From assembly GCF_000062885.1 (NCBI RefSeq), contig NC_009142.1:5445584-5509583 (forward strand): a stretch of 64,000 bases of DNA, in the 5' to 3' direction. Of the stretch, positions 27,368-40,530 are shown one piece after another. The first letter of the stretch is position 1. Every line of letters begins with the position of its first letter. The notes under the pieces were generated by a model. It was not told where the DNA came from. It worked only from the letters and a program-made list of their open reading frames with translations, and did no database searches. The DNA is from Saccharopolyspora erythraea NRRL 2338. Its GTDB lineage: Bacteria > Actinomycetota > Actinomycetes > Mycobacteriales > Pseudonocardiaceae. Both the position numbers and the translations under genes were made by a program.

Positions 27368-28045
27368 CTACACCGGCTGTATCCCGACTCGCTGCCGACT
27401 CCGTTCGGGTCGGCGGCGGGCGACCAGGCGAATCGTCAGTACGACCAGCTGGCACAGCGGCGACGGAAACCCGAGAACGATGCCGGTCGCGATGTCGGCC
27501 AGCACTGCGGCGACGGTCGCCGCGAAGACCCGGTTCGGCGCGAGCGACGGCTTCTCCTTGCCGGCCCACGGGGTTCGGCGCCACGGCTTGGCCACCGACA
27601 GCCATGTCTGGAAGGCGATCGCCGACGCCATCAGGGCAGTGCCGACCAGCTGCGACATCGGCGGAGTCGGCAGGCCGGCCCGCGCGGCCTCCACGGAGGC
27701 CTGCAGCGCGTCGGAGAGGATGAAGATCCCCGCGTAGAGCTGGACGAGGGTGATCCCGAACTTGGCCAGCACCCACCAGTGGCGGAAGAACCCCCACGCG
27801 GTCGAGGCGGCCAGCATGAACCCGGTGAACGCCGCAGCGTTGGCCAACGGCGCCAGCAGGCGCATGTCCACCACGTGCGCCATCGACGTCGCACTGATCC
27901 GCACGCCCGGGTCACCGCTGGTGAAACTCACCACGAGCAGGGTAAACAGGACGAGCGCCAGCGACATCCAGCCGACCGAGGCGAGCACGTGCAGCCACAC
28001 GACGACCTGCCGCCACCGCTGCGAGTTGGATTTCGACACGACCAC
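27368..28045 (-). CDS. Hypothetical integral membrane protein
   Basis: About 225 residues with five hydrophobic helices: WLHVLASVGWMSLALVLFTL, LLAPLANAAAFTGFML, FGITLVQLYAGIFIL, MASAIAFQTWLSVAK and VFAATVAAVLADIATG. The His in the first helix and the layout recall small uncharacterised DUF2269-like membrane proteins. The frame stays open to 28171, but that part is hydrophilic and unlike an N-terminus, so the GTG near 28045 is preferred. Function unknown. Confidence 0.6.
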   Translation of the reverse strand: MVVSKSNSQRWRQVVVWLHVLASVGWMSLALVLFTLLVVSFTSGDPGVRISATSMAHVVDMRLLAPLANAAAFTGFMLAASTAWGFFRHWWVLAKFGITLVQLYAGIFILSDALQASVEAARAGLPTPPMSQLVGTALMASAIAFQTWLSVAKPWRRTPWAGKEKPSLAPNRVFAATVAAVLADIATGIVLGFPSPLCQLVVLTIRLVARRRPERSRQRVGIQPV

Positions 28046-28288
28046 CAGGTTGCCGCCGGTGGCCGGAGCGCCGAATCCGGTGAATCCCCGATCCAGCCCT
28101 GAGAGTTCCCTGGCGATGGTCGGCGACCCATCCCACCGGTGCGGGGCCGATAGCCACCCTCGCACTCCCACACTTGGCCAAAAACGAAACCAGCGGGTCT
28201 ACCCATTCGGAAAATCCGCTGGTCACAGTGTTGGACGCGCCTTGGGGAATCGCGGGCTTGACCGCCGGAGAGGGCGCACGATGGGGGC

Positions 28289-28540
28289 ATGTCCGGCAAC
28301 GTCGAACTCGGTGAGTTCCTGCGCAACCGGCGTGCTCGAACGGCCCCGAACGTGTTCTTCTGCGCCACCGGCATCACCGACGGCGCGCTGCTCAGGGGCG
28401 TGCACTACCGCACCAACCAGTGCAGCACCCAGTCGATCGTCATGCGCTCCAAGTCCGGCACCGTCCGCATGATCGACGGCTCGCACCGCCTTTCCAAGCT
28501 CCGCGAGTACGCGAACCGAGCGCCTTCCCAAGGCGGGTGA
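28289..28540 (+). pseudogene. Chimeric fragment: regulator start joined to GlpX tail
   Basis: This 83-residue frame begins MSGNVELGEFLRNRRART, the typical first residues of actinobacterial XRE-type helix-turn-helix proteins. From about residue 21 it becomes VFFCATGITDGALLRGVHY and then QSIVMRSKSGTVRMIDGSHR, which is the C-terminal end of class II fructose-1,6-bisphosphatase (GlpX), including its ATGITDG motif. Most of both proteins is missing. It is read as a deletion-fusion relic and is unlikely to be functional. Confidence 0.7.
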
Positions 28541-28634
28541 ACAGGCGAATGCGAGACCACTCAGGTGCGTGGTCGTTTCGTCGAGCGCGATGGCTCGCGT
28601 TCGACGGGAACGGGTTCGCGGCAGCCCCAGTCCG

Positions 28635-28874
28635 CTAGCCCGCGCTCGCGCTCAAACCACGGCCTCCGCCCGTCAGGTTGGCCAGCAACTCGTGGCAGCG
28701 TTCGGCCCGCCAGGCATCCTGCTTGGCCACTTCCTCGAAGAACGAACGCACGTCGTCGTGATCGTGAGCGTCCTGCTTGTACTTGTCGTTGTTCTCCGCG
28801 CCCTGCAGTGCGTGGTACTGAACGCTGACCAGGTCGTAGACGATGTCATCAGCCGGAGTGTGCTCGGTGGACAT
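28635..28874 (-). CDS. Small hypothetical protein
   Basis: A 79-residue, charged, helical cytosolic protein starting MSTEHTPADDIVYDLVSVQY, with an acidic/His-rich middle DAHDHDDVRSFFEEVAKQDA and a Gly-rich tail. A GAGGAG seven to eleven bases before the ATG supports the start; codon bias supports coding. The pattern (helix with Glu/His pairs) vaguely recalls small ferritin-like proteins but I cannot assign a family. Confidence 0.6.
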   Translation of the reverse strand: MSTEHTPADDIVYDLVSVQYHALQGAENNDKYKQDAHDHDDVRSFFEEVAKQDAWRAERCHELLANLTGGGRGLSASAG

Positions 28875-29050
28875 GATCACGCTCCTCGTCACGGTACTTG
28901 AACCACTGCCGTCAATACCGGAGTTCCCCGCCCTCGCACAGGCAAACCACGACCCGCGCACGGGAACCGACCGCACTCGATCGACCAGCGCTACGGCGAA
29001 CTCGCAGGTGACCTCTCCTTCACATGTAGCGCATCAAGAAAGCGCCGCAA

Positions 29051-29775
29051 TCAGCGGAGTGCTCGTCGCAGGAGAGCCTCCGAGGCTGTCATGAAGCGGT
29101 CGGCGTGAGCCTTGTCGAATCCGCGGGACGGCAGGATCGGCTGGGCCTTGTTGTTGAACATGACGCCGGTGCGTCCCTCCAGACCCGGAGCGAACAGCAG
29201 CGGCAGGATCCGCTTGGCGTATGTCTGCGGCGACTGGCCCGTGATTCCGATGAGAGCTTCGGCCAGTCGGTGCGCGATGCTGCCCTCGCCCAGGTAGTTC
29301 GAACGGATGTCGGTCTTGATCAGGCCTGGGTTCAAGCCGAAGTACGCCGGACCCGGCAGCCGGTCGGTGCCCGCGAGCACGAGGGCCTCGTTGGCGGCGA
29401 CGGTGTTCATGTACACGGGCACCGCCCGGTATGGCCCCTCGGCGTTGAGGTCCTCGGGGTTGCCGCGGATTCCGGTTCCGGGAGAGCCCATGACGAACAC
29501 GCGTGGCTGCGGCGCATCGTCCGGGCGTGCTGCCCCGAGCCTGGAACTGAGACCCTGCAGGACGGCGAATCGGCTCAGGTAGCTGACCGCCATGTCCCGC
29601 TCGATGCGTCCGCTGGTCTCTTCCCGGTTCTTGGCCGCCAAGATGCCGAGGGTGAACAGCACGACGTCGTAGTCCTCAGCGGGAAGGTCGCGCCCCAGGC
29701 GGGCAGCCTCGCGCATCGACGACAGGTCGGATCGCACGAAGGTCAGCCGGGCCTGCGGGTTGTCGCGAAACGACC
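29051..29775 (-). pseudogene. SDR-like oxidoreductase relic lacking its N-terminus
   Basis: The frame encodes the middle and end of a long SDR-like protein (protochlorophyllide-reductase-like type): LTFVRSDLSSMREAARLG, YDVVLFTLGILAAKNREE, FVMGSPGTGIRGNPEDLN, AYFGLNPGLIKTDIRSNYLG and RTGVMFNNKAQPIL. The Rossmann start with TGxxxGxG, about 60 residues, is missing; upstream the frame merges with out-of-frame sequence of a sugar-binding-protein relic. A deletion therefore joined the two genes near 29.77-29.81 kb. Confidence 0.7.
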
Positions 29776-29809
29776 GGGGCGGGGTGTGGCGCCACGCTCC
29801 GGTCCAAGG

Positions 29810-30992
29810 TTGAGCTTGTCCGGCGGCCGCGCGCCGAAGGGGTCGGCCGTCAGCCAGCCGTCCAGTTGCGGTGTCAGCCCGGGCCACGCGCACAGGTCGT
29901 ACATCTGCGAGTGGTACGTCGCGGACGCGAAGTTCGCGGTGTAGTGCAGGAGGAACTCCTTCGCCGCGTCGGCGCCGGGCGCGTACTGCGGGATCACCCA
30001 GTTGTACATGACGTGCTGCGCGGCGAGCGCGTTTCTCGGACCCCGCAGCGCGGGCACGAAGAAGGTGTCGTCGAACACCGGTGGGTTCGCTCCCTGGGCG
30101 GTGCGCCACGCCGAGATCGAGTTGACGATGTAGGACAGCTTCCCCGCGACCAGTCCCTGGTTGTTGCTCGCCGCGTTCCACGAGAACACCTCGGGCGTCA
30201 TCGCCTGCTGGTAGAGGCGGCCCATGTATTCCACGGCCGCGACCGTTTCGGGAGTGTTGAGGACGACCTGCTGCTGCGCGTCCTGCTCCGATGCGCCGTA
30301 GGACCACATCAGCGCGCGCAGGACCATGTTGGAGTCGATTTCCTGGGACAGGCCGAGACCGAACTGGGTCCCGGTGCGCCGTTTGATCTCATCGGCGCCC
30401 ATGAGCAACTCCTCCCAGTTGGAGGGCCCCTGCGGCATGCCGACCTGCTCCCACAGCGACCGGCGGTAGTTCCCGGGATCGGGTGCCCAGCCCGGCGAGT
30501 AGGCGAAGAACCTCCCGGTGGTCGGGTTGAACGTCGACTTGCGGCACAGCTCCAGTTGCGGGCCCCAGCGCCGCACCGCCTCGTCGGTGAGGTCGCGGAG
30601 GTCGAGCATGGCCGGCTCGAACTGGGACAGCGGTGCGATGTACTGGATGACGTCGTGGCCCTGCCGGCCTGCACCTCGGCGGCTATGCGCGTCGGGATCT
30701 GCGCCTGGTCGATGTGGTCGACGGTCACGTTGACGCCGACCCTGCTACCCCAGTTCCGTGCGAAGGCGCCGAACCACTGGTCGTGGCTGGGGATGAAGTG
30801 GCTCCACAGCAGGATCCGCAGCTCCCCGGACAGCCGGCGGGAGGGCTCGGCGAACGTCTCCTGCGACGCAGCGCGCGTGTCGGTCGGACCGAGTGCCTCC
30901 TCACGGACACACGCGCCGGCCAGAGCAAGCACCGCGGCGGCACTGAGCACGTCACGGCGACGGTGCATTCTGGATGAGAACTCGCTGGTCAT
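29810..30992 (-). pseudogene. Family 1 extracellular solute-binding protein relic (frameshifted, 3' truncated)
   Basis: A sugar-type ABC binding protein. Its start (MHRRRDVLSAAAVLALAGAC, lipoprotein/Tat-like signal) and LRILLWSHFIPSHDQWFGAF are in one frame up to AAEVQAG near 30664. From there the correct continuation (HDVIQYIAPLSQFEPAML, then LRDLTDEAVRRWG, EQVGMPQGPSNWEELLMGAD, FVPALRGPRNALAAQHV) is in the next frame, as if one base were lost. The C-terminus breaks off after DPFGARPPDKLN and joins the SDR relic. No permease or ATPase genes accompany it. Confidence 0.75.
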
Positions 30993-31275
30993 GGCCGACT
31001 CCTACCTGGTAGGAAGTCTCAGTCACAGTAAAGCTCGCGAGTTCAATCCCACTAGCGATAGCAGCGCTCGAACACACAACGTAGTCATTTCGGACACGAA
31101 GGGTTACCGGTTTCATAAAACCGACCGCGGAAACCGCCGGCCCGGATCGAGCCGCCTGTCGGGCGTTGAGCCATTTTGCGCGCGGGCCTGCAATCGGAAC
31201 TTGGCGAGGCTACAGATCCACGTGCCGACACGAGAGTCCCGGTACACATGTGGCGCTCGTTGCTGGAGTGCTTTA

Positions 31276-32160
31276 CAACTCGTTTCAGAATGAGGTTGGT
31301 AGTTGGCGGTAGCAGATCAGGACGCATCCGAGCCGGAGGAGCCCGAGGTGGATGTCGGCGCGGCGTTCGTAGCGGGTGCGGAGGCGTTTGTACTGGTGCA
31401 GCCAGGCAAACGTGCGTTCCACGACCCAGCGGACCTTACCGAGACCGGAGCCGTGTCCGGTGTTGCGGCGTGCGATACGCGGAATGATTCCTCGTTCGCG
31501 CAGGGCTTTCCGGTGATGTTCGTAGTCGTAGGCGCGGTCGCCATAGAGCCAGCGAGGCCGTTGCCAAGGCCGACCGCGCTTACCACGGATCGTGGGCAGA
31601 GCCTCGACCAGCGGGATGAGTTGGGTGCTGTCGTGGCGGTTGCCGCCGGTGACCGTCACTGCCAGTGGGATACCGCCGGCGTCGGTGATCACATGGTGTT
31701 TGGTGCCGGTGCGAGCCCGATCGACGGGCGAGGGGCCCGTCGCCGCCCCCCTTTGAGCGCCCGCACATGCGATCCGTCGACCACCACAGTGTTCAGGTCG
31801 AGCCGATCCAAAGCCCGAAGCTGGTCCAGCAGCAGCTCGTGCACCGCGTTGAACACCCCGGCCTCGCTCCAGTCCCGCAACCGCCGCCAGCACGTCACTC
31901 CGGAACATCCCGCCACCTCGTGCGGTAGTTCCCGCCAGGTGATCCCGGTCTTGAGCACGAACACGATCCCGGCCAGAGCGGCCCGATCGTCGACCGGCAA
32001 CCGGCCCGGGTACCGGCTCCGGCGAGGCGGACGCGCCGGGAGCAACGGCTGCACCCGAGACCACAACTGATCTGGCACCAACTCCTCGATCACACCATGA
32101 CCATGCACCGAGTCGATCAACCATCGCTATCAGACACGCCCATTATTCTGAAACGAGTTG
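31276..32160 (-). mobile_element. Complete IS5-family insertion sequence (IS427-like)
   Basis: An 885-base element bounded by 16-base perfect inverted repeats, CAACTCGTTTCAGAAT at the left and its reverse complement at the right, flanked on both sides by TA as target duplication. It holds one transposase split over two frames. Size, repeat and TA duplication fit the IS427 group of IS5. Because the ends are perfect the insertion is probably recent. Confidence 0.88.
31285..32120 (-). CDS. IS5-family transposase, expressed by frameshifting
   Basis: DDE transposase encoded in two overlapping frames. The first (start near 32120) has the DUF4096-like N-terminus (LVPDQLWSRVQPLLPARPPR, GITWRELPHE) and the first catalytic Asp in VVVDGSHVRALKGG. 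The second continues GPSPVDRARTGTKHHVITDA, with the second Asp in YGDRAYDYEHH and the Glu in VVERTFAWLHQYKRLR. A run of six G (C on the plus strand, 31746-31751) at the LKGG codons lets a -1 slip join AAA GGG GGG to GCG GCG, giving one full-length product. The start codon is uncertain (TTG at 32120 or a nearby GTG). Confidence 0.85.
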
Positions 32161-32767
32161 TAAGTCAGATTCCGCACGGGGGGACATGGCTGGAAGTCCT
32201 GAACAGTGAGGATCACGTATCAGTTCACTTGATCACTTCGTCCCTCTACTGCGGCAATGGACGCACGGTCCGGCTTCCGACATGAGAAACATTCCCGTTG
32301 CGGCGAACCCGTCCCGCCAGCCTCAGTGGACACGAAGCGCGCCGTGTGGTCGAGCGGTTGTCAGGTACCACGACCTCACCGGCAAGCTGCACGCCAAGAC
32401 CCGGTCTGATGCTCAACGGCGGACACCTGGTGGCAGCACGGCATATCCGCAAAGCGATGGGAACGGTCCGAAAAGGAACAGTTGCGCGCCGCAGGAGCAG
32501 GGAGGTGTCGCGGAAGGCTGCGTGCAGCGGAACCACTTCGACGCGAGCAGTGCACTCACAGAGGCCGTCGCATGTGGATACCACAGAGTCGTCACACAGA
32601 GAAGCCGAATGAGCACTCTGTGACAATTCTCTTGCCTTGTCGACAGTCTTCCGGGGGGATCTGCAAGATCACCCCCGTGGCTCACAGTCCCCTTCGGAGG
32701 ACGCCGAAGCCGTCGTTCCGGGTCTGTGATGCCGACAGCTGGTGGCGACGTGAAGTGGTGGTGCAAT
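32161..32767. other. Long intergenic region before the encapsulin operon
   Basis: About 600 bases with no recognisable gene; the few open frames have no family resemblance and are Arg/Ser-rich in the way of chance frames. It starts at the edge of the IS5 element and ends at the first encapsulin start, so it should contain the promoter of the shell/geosmin operon. I could not identify a convincing promoter box. Confidence 0.45.
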
Positions 32768-36483
<3,716 letters not shown>

Positions 36484-36525
36484 ACCAGCGAATCGCTTCG
36501 CAGCACAACCTGATTGGTGAGCTTC

Positions 36526-37926
36526 ATGACCGAACCGCAGCATGCCGGGGACACCGCCGCGTCCGGGCAGCTGAGCCTGGGAACCGCCCAGGCGCGCAAC
36601 CTCGCGACCACCACCAAGACGCCGCCCCAGATGCAGAGCATCAGCCCGCGATGGCTGCTGCGCAAGCTGCCGTGGGTGCAGACCCAGGCCGGTTCATACC
36701 GGGTGAACCGCAGGCTCACCTACGCCCTCGGTGACGGACTGGTGACCTGTTCCAACACCGGCGACTCGGTGTACGTGGTGCCACCGGAACTGCGTGAACT
36801 GGCGCTGTTGCGCGACGTCGACGACGACGCTGTGCTGGGCGCGGTCGCCGAGCGCTTCGTCCGGCGCGACTACGAGCCGGGCGACGTGCTGGTCTCCGCC
36901 GACCGCCCGGCGGACGAGCTGCTGCTCATCGCGCACGGCAAGGTCAAGACCATGGGCACCGGTGAGTACGGCGATCAGCCGGTTCTGGACATCCTCGCCG
37001 ACGGCCGCTACTTCGGCGAGCAGGCCCTCGTCAGCGAGGACCACAGGTGGGATTTCACCGCGCAGGCCGCCACGCCATGCATCGTTCTCGCACTGCCGCG
37101 GCAGTCGTTCCAGGAGCTCGCGGCGCAGTCACCTGTGCTGCGCTCACACCTCGAACACCTCCGAAGCAGCGCGAAACCGGCGCACAACAAGTACGGTGAA
37201 GCCGTGATCGACCTCGCGTCCGGACATGACGGAGAGGTCGAGCTGCCCGGTACGTTCGTCGACTACGAGCTCAACCCGCGCGAGTACGAACTCAGCGTCG
37301 CCCAGACGATCCTGCGCGTGCACACGCGGGTGGCCGACCTCTACAACCAGCCGATGGACCAGCTGGAGCAGCAGTTGCGGCTGACGATCGAGGAGCTGCG
37401 GGAGGAGCAGGAGAACCAGCTGGTCAACAACCGCGAGTTCGGTCTGCTGCACAGCGCTGACCTGCGTCAGCGCATCGAGACCCACAGCGGCCCGCCCACG
37501 CCGGCCGACCTCGACGAGCTCCTGGCGCGGCGCCGCAAGTCGGAGTTCTTCCTGGCCCACCCGCGGGCCATCGCGGCGTTCGGCCGGGAATGCTCGCGCT
37601 TCGGTGTCTATCCCGACACCGTCGAACTCCACGGCAGCCGGGTCTACGCGTGGCGCGGTGTTCCACTCCTGCCCTGCAACAAGATCCCCATCAGCGAGAC
37701 CGGCACCAGTTCGATCCTGGTCATGCGCACCGGGGAGGACGAACAAGGCGTGGTCGGACTGCACCAGACCGGCATTCCGGACGAGTACGAGCCCGGCCTG
37801 AACGTGCGGTTCATGGGGATCAACGACAGGGCGGTCACCTCCTACCTGGTGAGCGCCTACTACTCCGCCGCCGTGCTCACACCCGATGCACTCGGCGTGC
37901 TCGAACACGTCGAGATCGGACGCTGA
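36526..37926 (+). CDS. Family 2B encapsulin shell protein with cyclic-nucleotide-binding domain (EshA-type), copy 2
   Basis: Second shell protomer, 466 residues, same domain order as copy 1: arm with [24 protein letters not shown]-like insert ([40 protein letters not shown]), HK97-like part from [20 protein letters not shown]. Identity to copy 1 is very high in the HK97 part and lower in the insert. The insert keeps FGEQAL of a phosphate-binding cassette but, as in copy 1, Phe stands where the phosphate-binding Arg is expected. ATG at 36526 has GGTGAG six bases upstream. Two paralogous shells in one operon suggest a mixed shell. Confidence 0.9.
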   Translation: MTEPQHAGDTAASGQLSLGTAQARNLATTTKTPPQMQSISPRWLLRKLPWVQTQAGSYRVNRRLTYALGDGLVTCSNTGDSVYVVPPELRELALLRDVDDDAVLGAVAERFVRRDYEPGDVLVSADRPADELLLIAHGKVKTMGTGEYGDQPVLDILADGRYFGEQALVSEDHRWDFTAQAATPCIVLALPRQSFQELAAQSPVLRSHLEHLRSSAKPAHNKYGEAVIDLASGHDGEVELPGTFVDYELNPREYELSVAQTILRVHTRVADLYNQPMDQLEQQLRLTIEELREEQENQLVNNREFGLLHSADLRQRIETHSGPPTPADLDELLARRRKSEFFLAHPRAIAAFGRECSRFGVYPDTVELHGSRVYAWRGVPLLPCNKIPISETGTSSILVMRTGEDEQGVVGLHQTGIPDEYEPGLNVRFMGINDRAVTSYLVSAYYSAAVLTPDALGVLEHVEIGR

Positions 37927-37938
37927 GGAGGAGAGAGC

Positions 37939-38976
37939 ATGACCACCACCGGGATCAGGCCGGCAGAGCACTCGGCGCACGACGTGCTCGAATGGACTCG
38001 CCGACACACCGACCCCGCGCTGCGCGCTGCCATCGACACGCTGCCTGCGACCGCGCGCCGAGTCGCCGGGTATCACCTCGGCTGGTGGGACGAAGACGGG
38101 AGGCCCGCCGAGGGCGGCGCCGGCAAGGCGATCCGGCCGGCGCTCGCCCTGCTCGCCTCCGAAGCCGTAGGCGGCTCGGCGACGGCTGCGGTACCGGCGG
38201 CGGTCGCCGTGGAACTGGTGCACAACTTCTCCCTGCTCCACGACGACGTCATGGACGGCGACCGGACCCGTCGCCACCGTCCTACCGCGTGGACGGTGTT
38301 CGGGATCGGCAACGCCGTCCTCGTCGGCGACGTGTTGCTCAGCCTGGCCTGCGACGTGCTCGCCGCGAGCGAGCACCCATCGGCCACCAAAGCGATCCGA
38401 CTGCTCACCGACGCGGTCCAGCGTCTCGTGGCCGGCCAGTTCGTCGACATCGCGTTCCAGGACCGCCGTGCGGTCCAGCTCGACGAATGCGTATCCATGG
38501 CCGAGAACAAAACCGGTGCGTTGCTGGGCGCGGCCTGCGCGCTGGGGACGATCTTCGGCGATGGCACTGCGCAACAGGTCGACCACCAGCGCGCGTTCGG
38601 GGAGGGAGTCGGACTCGCCTTCCAACACGTCGACGACCTGCTCGGAATCTGGGGCGACCCGGCCAGGACGGGCAAATCCGCCTTCTCCGACCTCCGTACC
38701 CGCAAGAAGTCGCTACCCGTCGTAGCAGCCCTCACCGCCGACAACCCGGCAGGGCGGGAACTGGCCGACCTCTACTACCGGGATGAGGCCCTGGAAGAAG
38801 AGGAACTCCTGCAGGTTGCCGCGCTCGTCGAGGCCGCAGGCGGGCGTGCGTGGAGCCAGGACCAGGCGGACGACCTGCTCGCGCGCTCCATGGAGCACCT
38901 GCGGCTCGCCCAACCCGTCAAGCGTGCGGATGAACTAAGCACCCTCGCCCGCTTCGTGACCCACCGCGACCAATGA
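37939..38976 (+). CDS. Polyprenyl diphosphate synthase, encapsulin-associated
   Basis: Trans-prenyltransferase of 345 residues that would make farnesyl (or geranyl/geranylgeranyl) diphosphate for the adjacent terpene cyclase. First Asp-rich motif DDVMDGDR at 102 onward with RRHRPTAW, second motif DDLLGIWGD at 232 with Gly in the fifth position, KNR-like GKAIRPALALLASEA near the N-terminus. A disordered-looking N-terminal stretch (MTTTGIRPAEHSAHDVLEWT) precedes the fold; in this encapsulin family such extensions are thought to direct cargo. GAGGAG stands just before the ATG, twelve bases after the shell gene. Named family: encapsulin cargo polyprenyl transferase. Confidence 0.9.
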   Translation: MTTTGIRPAEHSAHDVLEWTRRHTDPALRAAIDTLPATARRVAGYHLGWWDEDGRPAEGGAGKAIRPALALLASEAVGGSATAAVPAAVAVELVHNFSLLHDDVMDGDRTRRHRPTAWTVFGIGNAVLVGDVLLSLACDVLAASEHPSATKAIRLLTDAVQRLVAGQFVDIAFQDRRAVQLDECVSMAENKTGALLGAACALGTIFGDGTAQQVDHQRAFGEGVGLAFQHVDDLLGIWGDPARTGKSAFSDLRTRKKSLPVVAALTADNPAGRELADLYYRDEALEEEELLQVAALVEAAGGRAWSQDQADDLLARSMEHLRLAQPVKRADELSTLARFVTHRDQ

Positions 38977-39026
38977 GCGCGGGCAGGTGACCGCGGCCGC
39001 CCGAACGTAGGTGTCCGCCACTGACC

Positions 39027-39066
39027 CACGTGTTGGCTGCCGTGTTGCTGCGGCAGCCAACACGTG
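39027..39066. terminator. Strong hairpin terminator between convergent genes
   Basis: A perfect 16-base stem (arms 39027-39042 and 39051-39066, around ACGTGTTGGCTGCCG) with an 8-base loop. It lies 50 bases after the polyprenyl synthase stop and about 230 bases before the end of the converging NirB-like gene. No U-tract follows on either strand, as usual in actinomycetes. It probably ends the encapsulin-geosmin transcript and may serve both directions. The rest of the 38977-39299 gap shows no gene. Confidence 0.75.
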
Positions 39067-39299
39067 CCGGTGGCTGCCCATAGCCAGGACCGCCTGCGCA
39101 GTGCAGGGTCGCCCAACCAGCGGTCAAGCCGGCGATGGCGTGTCTCAACGGCGAGGAAGGGGACGCGGCGAAGACACGGCCGCCAGTGCTGCGATGTAGG
39201 TGGCCATGGGCCAGCTCGCATTGTCGCTGACGAGCAGCAGAGCCGCACCGATGAAATGCGCCGTAGTAACCCGCTCCGCACCGGGGCGTCGGCGCCCGG

Positions 39300-40505
39300 T
39301 CAGGAGGCCGGGAGCAGGAGGTGCTCCGGCGCGACGGGCAGCTCCGCGCCGACGAAGGTCCGCAACAGCGAGTACGGTTCGGCATCGCCGACGAGGATGC
39401 CTCCACGCAACACCCGCGCGTCCCGGTTGAACACGAACTTCGCGTAGGTACCGGACGCCTCGTTGGCGTACACGATCTCGATCCCGTCGCCGGTGCTGGT
39501 GTCGCCGAAGCTGGCCACGTCGACGCCGAGCAATTTCAGCTTGGTCGAGGTGTCCGCGCCCGGGAAGGTGGTCGCCCCCGTGCCGAGCAGCTGTTGCACA
39601 ACGGTGTCCGCCATCGCGTATCCGGGCGCCACCAAGCCGTAGCAGGTTCCCAACATCGCCGCGCATTCACCGATCGCCCAGACGTTCTCGTCACTGGTGC
39701 GGCAGTGCTCGTCGACCAGGACACCACCGCGGTCGCCGACGGCGAGTCCGCTGCGACGCGCGAGCTCGTCCCGTGGCCGGATCCCGGCGGCGAACACGAC
39801 CAGTCCGGTCTCGATCTCCGTGCCGTCAGCCAGCGTGACGGCACGGACCCGGCCGTCCGGCGTGGAGTCGATCGAGCTGAGCAGGACATCGGTGCGCACG
39901 CGCAGTCCGAGGTCACCGACGAGTCTGGCCAGCAGCTGTCCACCGCCCCGGTCCAGCTGCGTCGGCATCAACCACGGCGCTCGCTCGATGACGTGCGGTC
40001 GCATCCCGAGCAACCGCAACGCGTTGGCGGCCTCCAACCCGAGCAGGCCGCCGCCGATGACGACACCGTCACCACCTCCGGCGGCCGCCTCTCGAATGCG
40101 GTCGAGGTCGTCGATGGTGCGGTAGACGAAGCATCCGTCGAGATCGTTGCCGGGCACCGGCGGGACGAACGGGCGAGACCCGGTGGCCAGCACGAGGACG
40201 TCGTAGTCGAACCCGGCACCGTCGCTGGTGGTGACGTGCCGCCGATGCGGGTCGATCGACTGCACCCTGGTGCTCAGCCGCAACTCGATCGCCGGACCAC
40301 TGCACCTGTCGTGGCTGAGCAGGCTGAGGTCGGCCAGCGTCTTGCCATCCAAATAGGACGACAACGAAACGCGGTCGTAGGCCGGACGTGGTTCCTCCGT
40401 GAGGATCACGATGCGCCAGTCGTCCCCGCCATCTCCGTCGCTGAGGTTGTCGACCAGCCGGTGGCCGACCATCCCGTGACCGACCAGGACGAGGGTTCTG
40501 GACAT
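39300..40505 (-). pseudogene. nirB: NirB-like FAD domain, truncated nitrite reductase large subunit
   Basis: 401 residues corresponding to the NAD(P)H/FAD-binding first half of assimilatory nitrite reductase NirB: LVLVGHGMVGHRLVDNLSDG, LATGSRPFVPPVPG, GVVIGGGLLGLEAANALRLLG, VWAIGECA and GGILVGDAEPYSLLRTFVGAELPVAPEHLLLPAS. NirB normally continues at this point with a Cys-rich BFD-like domain and a sirohaem domain (total about 850 residues); here a TGA ends the frame and PGADAPV, resembling a NirB linker, follows the stop. The remaining half is not found downstream. It may be a pseudogene or a stand-alone FAD reductase. The ATG at 40505 was used. Confidence 0.75.
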
Positions 40506-40530
40506 GGTGGACACCCCTTTTCCTCACCAT

